A stretch of 64,000 nt of DNA, from assembly GCA_964594985.1 (NCBI GenBank), contig CAZQNQ010000010.1, positions 87,791 to 151,790 on the forward strand. Direction: 5' to 3'. Position numbers and translations under genes: made by a program. Positions 59,801 to 64,000 of this stretch are shown piece by piece (positions within the stretch are counted from its first letter, which is position 1; every line of letters begins with the position of its first letter). The notes below the pieces were generated by a model, which saw only the letters and a program-made list of their open reading frames with translations, made no database searches and had not been told where the DNA came from. Source of the stretch: JADLHS01 sp964594985 (GTDB taxonomy: Bacteria > Verrucomicrobiota > Verrucomicrobiia > Limisphaerales > JADLHS01).

Positions 59801-60040
59801 ATGTCCGAATCTAAACATGGTGAGACCGGTTCTGCCACAAGGTGGGCTTGGTGGATTATTGGATGCGTCGTTCTTTATGTTCTGAGCGCTGGGCCGGCGG
59901 TCTTTTTCCAGCGGTATAGTAACACGTGGACAGATATTGCTTGGGTTGCCTACCGACCTTGCAATTGGCTTTCTGCACAGAGCAAGCCTTACAAGAGTTA
60001 TTTGATGTGGTGGCATAGGTTAGGTAGAAAGAAACCATGA
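59801..60040 (+). CDS. Cassette 1 protein: small membrane protein
   Basis: 79 residues from ATG 59801; the frame is open upstream through the attI core but lacks a better start. One helix at about 16-34 (WAWWIIGCVVLYVLSAGPAVFF) and a C-terminal basic tail (WWHRLGRKKP). No family recognised. The stop lies 4 bases before the attC R'' box. Confidence 0.75.
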   Translation: MSESKHGETGSATRWAWWIIGCVVLYVLSAGPAVFFQRYSNTWTDIAWVAYRPCNWLSAQSKPYKSYLMWWHRLGRKKP

Positions 60041-60044
60041 TGTC

Positions 60045-60137
60045 GCCTAACCATGCGCTGCAGCGAACCCGGCATGACGCCAGGGTTTGCAATTCACGCG
60101 TCCCGTGCGCCGGGTCGCTGAGCTTGGGTCGTTAGGC
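60045..60137 (+). repeat. attC1, 93 bases
   Basis: R'' GCCTAAC at 60045, then catgcgctgcagcgaacccg; the complement side is ccgggtcgctgagcttgggt and R' GTTAGGC at 60131. The gcgctgcagcga / tcgctgagct arms are the L''/L' region. Confidence 0.9.
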
Positions 60138-60147
60138 GGCTTTGCCT

Positions 60148-60522
60148 ATGAAAATGCTTATCGTCATAGTAACGGCCTTGGTGCTTTTATTAGCCGTTGG
60201 ATGGTTTTTTCTAAAGCGCTGGCTGCGCGGCATGGCGGGAGGCGCGAAGATCATCATTATTATGCAGCGACTCCATCAGTTTTCTGCCGACATCAAGAAG
60301 CAAGGCACCTTCACAAATGATATTCCACATTTGGCTGACATCTACGCCTTCACTGACACGGTCACGTTCAATGGCGCGCAGCATCGTTGCTCGTTGGCCG
60401 CGAAGTCTCCATCGTTTGGTGACGGCGGTGTTCTGGCGATTACCACTGAGGACGTTGTTCTCTGGATTGCTCGCGATGGCAGTGTCACTCCATTCGATGG
60501 AGCAGATTCAGTTACGCCATGA
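60148..60522 (+). CDS. Cassette 2 protein: membrane-anchored, unknown
   Basis: 124 residues from ATG 60148. An N-terminal helix (MKMLIVIVTALVLLLAVGWFFL) is followed by a soluble domain with IPHLADIYAFTDTVTFNGAQHRCSLAAKSPSF and GVLAITTEDVVLWIARDGSVTPFD. No family recognised. The stop is 4 bases before the attC2 R'' box. Confidence 0.75.
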   Translation: MKMLIVIVTALVLLLAVGWFFLKRWLRGMAGGAKIIIIMQRLHQFSADIKKQGTFTNDIPHLADIYAFTDTVTFNGAQHRCSLAAKSPSFGDGGVLAITTEDVVLWIARDGSVTPFDGADSVTP

Positions 60523-60526
60523 TGCC

Positions 60527-60637
60527 GCCTAACCATGCGCTGCAGCGAACTCCGCGTCGTGCGCTGGGATTGTTCGATAACGTCTGGCCCGCGCCACGGC
60601 CCGCGGGCGCGGAGTCGCTGAGCTTGAGTCGTTAGGC
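60527..60637 (+). repeat. attC2, 111 bases
   Basis: R'' GCCTAAC at 60527, followed by catgcgctgcagcgaactcc; the second half ends gcggagtcgctgagcttgag with R' GTTAGGC at 60631. The variable centre is longer than in attC1. Confidence 0.9.
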
Positions 60638-60648
60638 GTTAGCACGCG

Positions 60649-60981
60649 ATGATTCCAACATCACTAATAGAGATTGCGATTTGCGCTGCCTTGGTTGCCG
60701 CTGGCGGCTTGCTTTACTTAGTTGGGCATTTTTTATTGGGCCATCGCGAAGGAGGGCGGCGCGCGGTGTTGGTGGGTGTTGCATTTCTTGCAGGTTTTCT
60801 TGGCTCGAAGATGGTCCGGGAGCTTTGGGATGAGTTTCATGGCAGAGAGTATCCGGAGGCCCTCTTGTTTTTTGTTGGTTGCGTATTCGTGACATTCGCC
60901 ACCGTGCTAATGGGTGTTTCGATATTTTCATCAGATCGAAAGGTCAGGAAGTATTTTGATGCAGTTCTTGGGGCACGATGA
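60649..60981 (+). CDS. Cassette 3 protein: multi-pass membrane protein
   Basis: 110 residues from ATG 60649. Three helices: LIEIAICAALVAAGGLLYLVGHFLL, GRRAVLVGVAFLAGFLGSKMV and EALLFFVGCVFVTFATVLMGVSIF. No family recognised. The stop is 3 bases before the attC3 R'' box. Confidence 0.75.
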   Translation: MIPTSLIEIAICAALVAAGGLLYLVGHFLLGHREGGRRAVLVGVAFLAGFLGSKMVRELWDEFHGREYPEALLFFVGCVFVTFATVLMGVSIFSSDRKVRKYFDAVLGAR

Positions 60982-60984
60982 AAC

Positions 60985-61109
60985 GCCTAACAGGGCGCTG
61001 CAGCGAACCGCCGCCCCGCTGGGCAGTTGGGCGGTTCAGATAATTTGTCAGCGACTGTTGCAGCCGACCGGGCGTTTCCGGCGGCGGTCGCTGAGCTTGG
61101 TCGTTAGGC
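60985..61109 (+). repeat. attC3, 125 bases
   Basis: R'' GCCTAAC at 60985, then agggcgctgcagcgaaccgc; the second half is ggcggcggtcgctgagcttg and R' GTTAGGC at 61103. It is of the longer subtype with gttgcagccgaccgggcgtt in the centre. Confidence 0.9.
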
Positions 61110-61123
61110 GTCTTCGAGCGCGT

Positions 61124-61444
61124 ATGACACAGTCCGAGTTTATCATCGCGAAGCAGAGCTTGAAGCGGAAGACTCGCTGGTTGGTGAGTCTGTGGGCCGT
61201 GTTGTGGCTCGCCACGATGTTTGGCATCAGTGCAGTTCTGAGGTTTTGGTTTCACGACCACATGACAGTCGCTGCGTTGTTTCTAGCCGTTTCCATTTTT
61301 ATTTTCCTTCTGCCAGTGTTGTTCGTTTCTCGGCGGCTTCACGAACGCCACGGCTTGGTCTGCCGCAATTGCGGACACAGAGGTTTTCTTTCAGAGTCAG
61401 GCCAGTGTGTGAGATGTCAGTCAGTAATCTATGACGCCGCCTAA
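61124..61444 (+). CDS. Cassette 4 protein: membrane protein with zinc ribbon
   Basis: 106 residues from ATG 61124; the longer frame crosses the previous attC and is rejected. Two helices (WLVSLWAVLWLATMFGISAVL and MTVAALFLAVSIFIFLLPVLFV) precede a C-terminal ribbon, CRNCGHRGFLSESGQCVRCQSV, with two CXXC pairs. The TAA stop is part of the attC4 R'' box, so gene and recombination site overlap. Confidence 0.75.
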   Translation: MTQSEFIIAKQSLKRKTRWLVSLWAVLWLATMFGISAVLRFWFHDHMTVAALFLAVSIFIFLLPVLFVSRRLHERHGLVCRNCGHRGFLSESGQCVRCQSVIYDAA

Positions 61445-61564
61445 CCAGAGCGCTGCAGCGAACCGCCGCCCCGCTGGGCAGTCGGACGGTTCAGGTAATT
61501 TGGCCGCGATTGTTGCAACCGACCGGGCGTTTCCGGCGGCGGTCGCTGAGCTTGATCGTTAGGT
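61439..61564 (+). repeat. attC4, 126 bases
   Basis: R'' GCCTAAC at 61439, then cagagcgctgcagcgaaccg; the centre includes gttgcaaccgaccgggcgtt; the end is ggcggtcgctgagcttgatc with R' GTTAGGT at 61558. The bases before R'' read gacgcc-gcc where cassette 4 begins TTAGGCGTC, so the match has a 3-base insertion. Confidence 0.88.
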
Positions 61565-61573
61565 GTCTTCGCC

Positions 61574-61969
61574 ATGCGCTCGCCACTTCCATTCATCCTG
61601 ACTCTGGCGGTTTTGACATTTGCAGGCTGCAGTCGAGCACCACACTTCGAGTTTGCCGACCAGACCCAGATTACATTCACCAATCGCAATCCGATGGTTC
61701 GCGAGGGACTCGTTCTCGGTCCGAGTTCTAGGGCGAGCTTTGTTCAGACGGTTTCGCAGCCAGAGTCTGACTTTGACCCGAAGCTTTTGCAGTTGTCTGC
61801 ACCGATGGGAGTCTTTCAGGCCGGCGATACGAAGTTTGAGTATCACCTTGGACTGGTGGTTTACCGAGTTGGCAGTAGCGTTCACATTTGGCAGAGTGAT
61901 TTCAGTCACCAGGTTGGCGACGCTCTCTTGAAGACGAACAGCAGTTGGAAAGAGATGTTGGAGAGATGA
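61574..61969 (+). CDS. Cassette 5 protein: predicted lipoprotein
   Basis: 131 residues. The signal MRSPLPFILTLAVLTFAGCS has a lipobox ending at Cys19. The mature part is beta-rich (FEFADQTQITFTNRNPMVREGL, FEYHLGLVVYRVGSSVHIW). No family recognised. The stop is about 10 bases before the attC5 R'' box. Its boundary sequence TTAGGTGTC / GACACCTAA is the same as that of the fossil cassette at 5.9 kb. Confidence 0.78.
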   Translation: MRSPLPFILTLAVLTFAGCSRAPHFEFADQTQITFTNRNPMVREGLVLGPSSRASFVQTVSQPESDFDPKLLQLSAPMGVFQAGDTKFEYHLGLVVYRVGSSVHIWQSDFSHQVGDALLKTNSSWKEMLER

Positions 61970-61979
61970 AGACCATGAC

Positions 61980-62072
61980 ACCTAACCATGCGCTGCAGCG
62001 AACCCGGCGTGAGCGTCGCGGTTGCAATCGTGGCGTCCTGCGGGCCGGGTCGCTGAGCTTGGGTCGTTAGGC
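61980..62072 (+). repeat. attC5, 93 bases
   Basis: R'' ACCTAAC at 61980, then catgcgctgcagcgaacccg; the end is ccgggtcgctgagcttgggt, R' GTTAGGC at 62066. Same subtype as attC1, attC6 and attC7. Confidence 0.9.
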
Positions 62073-62085
62073 CACTTCGCACGCC

Positions 62086-62382
62086 ATGCCACATCTGAGT
62101 CATTCATTCAGCGGCGCACTGAGACAGTTCTCATACTGGATTGCGAACGGTAGCGTCGGGCATCCGTTGCTTGAGGGCGTTGACTATTCCTGCATCCTTC
62201 GCGAGCCGAGTGCGCTTGAGCAGGTTTACGCCATCTTCGCGAACGTCATCGAGATTGATGAGAGTGGTCAGGTCACGAACGCCAAGCACGCAGAGAAGAG
62301 AGCAGCACAGTATATCCTCCAGTATGTTGCCGGTCGGCAGGTCGAGCCACCGTTTGAGTCTTGGGAGGTTGAGATTCATTAG
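62086..62382 (+). CDS. Cassette 6 protein: unknown soluble protein
   Basis: 98 residues from ATG 62086, no signal peptide. HPLLEGVDYSCILREPSALEQVYAIFANVIEIDESGQVTNAKHAEKRAAQYILQYVAG is mainly helical and is followed by EPPFESWEVEIH. No family recognised with certainty; the C-terminal PPFE.WE.EIH ending occurs in small DUF-type cassette proteins. The stop is 17 bases before attC6. Confidence 0.75.
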   Translation: MPHLSHSFSGALRQFSYWIANGSVGHPLLEGVDYSCILREPSALEQVYAIFANVIEIDESGQVTNAKHAEKRAAQYILQYVAGRQVEPPFESWEVEIH

Positions 62383-62399
62383 TGTATGACGATGACGTG

Positions 62400-62492
62400 G
62401 CCTAACCATGCGCTGCAGCGAACCCGGCCATCGCGTCCAGGTTGCAATCGAACGCCTTCGTGGGCCGGGTCGCTGAGCTTGGGTCGTTAGGC
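62400..62492 (+). repeat. attC6, 93 bases
   Basis: R'' GCCTAAC at 62400, catgcgctgcagcgaacccg, then ccgggtcgctgagcttgggt and R' GTTAGGC at 62486. The variable centre is caatcgaacgccttcgtg. Confidence 0.9.
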
Positions 62493-62506
62493 CGCTTCTC
62501 ACGCTT

Positions 62507-62884
62507 ATGCCACAAATCAAAGTCATCGGAGTTTACCCAATCGAAAACGAAGAGCCGGTTCACCTCGTCGAGCTTTCTGTTCACGGGGCGCAGGGCATCT
62601 TCAAGATTGGCGACATCACGCAGGAGACCCTAGGTCAGCCGCCCGACAACTGGCAGTGCCCTTACATGGAGCAGATTCTCAGCGCATCGGGCGATGAGAT
62701 TCTCGCCGACGATTACGAGGCATCGAAGCGGCCCGAGCTTTGGCAGGGAGATATGCGCGTGGCGTTCTTCTTTCACTACTTGGATTTGGCGCGACCACTT
62801 CGGACACCGTTCGGAGAGGTTCAGTTGCCCGCAGAGTCGGAGCTTCCAGAGAGGCTTTCGATGATGGAGTATGAGCAGCCATGA
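62507..62884 (+). CDS. Cassette 7 protein: unknown soluble protein
   Basis: 125 residues from ATG 62507. MPQIKVIGVYPIENEEPVHLVELSVHGAQGIFKIGDITQE is a beta-rich start, then NWQCPYMEQILSASGDEIL and RVAFFFHYLDLARPLRTPFGEVQLP. No family is recognised. No signal peptide or helix. The stop is 7 bases before attC7. Confidence 0.75.
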   Translation: MPQIKVIGVYPIENEEPVHLVELSVHGAQGIFKIGDITQETLGQPPDNWQCPYMEQILSASGDEILADDYEASKRPELWQGDMRVAFFFHYLDLARPLRTPFGEVQLPAESELPERLSMMEYEQP

Positions 62885-62891
62885 CGACGCG

Positions 62892-62984
62892 GCCTAACCA
62901 TGCGCTGCAGCGAACCCGGCCATCGCATCACTGTTGCAATCGTGGCGTCCCGTGGGCCGGGTCGCTGAGCTTGGGTCGTTAGGC
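62892..62984 (+). repeat. attC7, 93 bases
   Basis: R'' GCCTAAC at 62892, catgcgctgcagcgaacccg, then ccgggtcgctgagcttgggt and R' GTTAGGC at 62978. Confidence 0.9.
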
Positions 62985-62987
62985 ATC

Positions 62988-63536
62988 ATGCGAGAGCATC
63001 TCTCAAAATTTCCGCAGGCTATCATTCTTCGGATGTTTCCGTTGGCGGTGGTATTTGTTTTAGGTTGCGGGCCGTCCCCGGAGACAACAGCAGCCTTAAA
63101 CGAACTCTCTAAGCAACGCCCTGACACGGATGCCACCACATCCCCCGAATACAACTTTTCATTATTCACCGGTACCGTTTGGAAGACGAAGGTTGAGTTG
63201 GCACTCGCAGAGGTAAAGCTATACACAGGCAGGCGCGACCTTGCCCTCCTCACGCCCGAGAATTTTGAGCCGACACATCCCAAATACCGGCCTGTACATG
63301 ACAGTTCGATAATTGCTACGCTGCCCAAGGGCACTAAATTGCGAATTGAAAGATTGATGAAAGACAACGGCATCGCGGGCCTTCTGTGGGTGACAGCGAC
63401 AATTGAGGTTGGAACGAACGCGCAGAAAACAGTACATGTTGACGCCGATATGCTGGGAAAAAATAAGTTTATCTGGCCCGGATGGTCTTCCTCCACAAAC
63501 TGGGATGTGAATCCTGACATGCTGGAGAAACAATGA
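62988..63536 (+). CDS. Cassette 8 protein: predicted lipoprotein
   Basis: 182 residues from ATG 62988; the upstream extension runs through attC7. A leader (IILRMFPLAVVFVLGCGPSPE) has a lipobox ending at Cys27. The mature part includes YNFSLFTGTVWKTKVELALAEVKLYTG and SIIATLPKGTKLRIERLMKDNGIAGLLWVTATIEVG, which reads like a small SH3-type or beta-barrel domain. No family recognised. The stop is 2 bases before attC8. Confidence 0.78.
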   Translation: MREHLSKFPQAIILRMFPLAVVFVLGCGPSPETTAALNELSKQRPDTDATTSPEYNFSLFTGTVWKTKVELALAEVKLYTGRRDLALLTPENFEPTHPKYRPVHDSSIIATLPKGTKLRIERLMKDNGIAGLLWVTATIEVGTNAQKTVHVDADMLGKNKFIWPGWSSSTNWDVNPDMLEKQ

Positions 63537-63537
63537 T

Positions 63538-63663
63538 GCCTAACAAGGGCGCTGCAGCGAACCGCCGCCCCGCAGGGCAGGCGGACGGTTCGGATAATTT
63601 GCTCGCGACTGTTGCAGCCGACCGGGCGTTTCCGGCGGCGGTCGCTGAGCTTGATCGTTAGGC
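63538..63663 (+). repeat. attC8, 126 bases
   Basis: R'' GCCTAAC at 63538, then aagggcgctgcagcgaaccg; the centre has gttgcagccgaccgggcgtt; the end is ggcggtcgctgagcttgatc and R' GTTAGGC at 63657. Same long subtype as attC3 and attC4. Confidence 0.9.
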
Positions 63664-63672
63664 CACGAGAGC

Positions 63673-63936
63673 ATGAGAACACTATGGCTATTTCTAGCTG
63701 GTCTCGCGGGTGCTGCCATTGGTCTTTTGATTGGAACAGTTGGCGTCTTTTACGGCTGCGTGTTGTATGACAAGATTGAGTATCCAAACGGCGCTGGCGC
63801 TGGCGGAGGACTTGTCGCAGTGGGATGGATTTTTATATTCATCACCGCTCCCGCAGGATTGATTATTGGCGGCATCTTGGGTGTTGTATGTTTGCTTTTG
63901 ATATGGCGCAGAGCAGAAAGAAGATTGAGAGAATGA
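63673..63936 (+). CDS. Cassette 9 protein: small membrane protein
   Basis: 87 residues from ATG 63673. Two helices with small residues: LFLAGLAGAAIGLLIGTVGVFYGCVL and AVGWIFIFITAPAGLIIGGILGVVCLLLIW, then RRAERRLRE. No family recognised. The stop is 7 bases before the next R'' box. Confidence 0.75.
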   Translation: MRTLWLFLAGLAGAAIGLLIGTVGVFYGCVLYDKIEYPNGAGAGGGLVAVGWIFIFITAPAGLIIGGILGVVCLLLIWRRAERRLRE

Positions 63937-63943
63937 CGACGTG

Positions 63944-64000
63944 GCCTAACCAGGCGCTGATATGAAAAGTGGCGTCAAGAGACACATCACCCAGCAGCGC
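63944..64000 (+). repeat. attC9, partial or degenerate, at the window edge
   Basis: R'' GCCTAAC at 63944 is followed by caggcgctgatatgaaaagt, which departs from the gcgctgcagcgaac arm of all other sites after ten bases. The window ends before an R' box is reached, so it may be truncated at the end of the array or a different attC type. Confidence 0.55.

Larger units (their letters stand above)
59649..64000 (+). mobile_element. Chromosomal integron cassette array, nine cassettes
   Basis: Nine small genes, all rightward, are separated by eight complete attC sites, and a ninth R'' core is at 63944-63950. Each boundary is G-TTAGGYxxx, and each cassette's first bases are the complement of the R'' box at its own end, which is the expected result of circular-cassette integration. 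The array continues past, or ends near, the window edge. Cassette genes are AT-richer than the backbone. Confidence 0.95.

Noticed and set aside
60045..63663. Evenly repeated palindromes taken first for a CRISPR array or REP cluster
   Set aside because: Units are 93-126 bases, separated by one gene each, with GCCTAAC and GTTAGGC boxes and matching cassette ends, which fits attC sites and not CRISPR repeats.

Overview
The window looks like a chromosomal segment of a Verrucomicrobiota bacterium (Pedosphaera/Limisphaerales-like). That assignment is an inference. It rests on the GC-rich backbone, a DUF1501 protein followed by a pseudopilin-like partner, secreted proteins with thrombospondin type 3 repeats, a sulfatase remnant, a GH28 polygalacturonase and very many short palindromic repeat elements. 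I saw no rRNA or tRNA gene and no CRISPR array.

Layout. 1-5.9 kb: 3' part of a DUF1501 gene, a small pseudopilin-like protein, an M48 peptidase and three tandem AIM24/TIGR00266 genes. 5.86-6.22 kb: a stray integron-type site followed by one fossil gene cassette. 6.3-14.8 kb: an ExbB/ExbD/TonB-like operon, a MazG/dUTPase-like protein, a STAS-like protein, a phosphoribosyltransferase, MoaD and MoaE, a NupC-type nucleoside transporter, an SMI1/KNR4 protein, RbsD/FucU and a glycosyltransferase. 15-21.4 kb: a membrane protein, the two-subunit 2-oxoacid:ferredoxin oxidoreductase, a HAD phosphatase and small proteins. 21.4-29.2 kb: an AlbA_2/RecG-like regulator, a GH28 enzyme, an XRE regulator and a large secreted protein with a caspase-like His/Cys pair followed by three small genes. 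29.3-32.7 kb: SufU/NifU, LysE, PssA, a zincin and a truncated sulfatase. 33.1-38 kb: a molybdate regulon (modE, a ModE-box-like palindrome, outer-membrane porin, modABC). 38.5-43.8 kb: a heavy-metal P-type ATPase, a PocR-AraC regulator, a universal stress protein and a Crp-like sensor.

43.9-57.4 kb is an extracellular-electron-transfer locus with 43 candidate c-heme sites (CX2CH plus one CX3CH and one CX4CH). Its parts are a CbcL-like multiheme-c/cytochrome-b fusion, an ImcH-like 7-heme NapC/NirT-type protein, a monoheme cytochrome, an MtrB/PioB-like barrel, an MtrA-like multiheme lipoprotein, a 9-heme secreted cytochrome and a second 9-heme cytochrome with TSP3 repeats. Together they could carry electrons from the quinone pool to the cell surface. 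Mo-cofactor and molybdate-uptake genes lie in the same window, but no molybdoenzyme does.

58.5-64 kb is a chromosomal integron. It has a leftward tyrosine integrase of the IntI family with all catalytic residues, an attI region, and nine rightward cassettes, eight with a complete attC site. Each cassette carries one small gene, mostly unrecognised membrane proteins or lipoproteins. An attI-like sequence nearly identical around the core is present 54 kb away at 5.9 kb with one decayed cassette.

Short repeat elements occur in nearly every intergenic gap. At least four have entered protein genes without breaking the frame: the P-type ATPase, the MtrB-like barrel, the MtrA-like cytochrome and the integron integrase.
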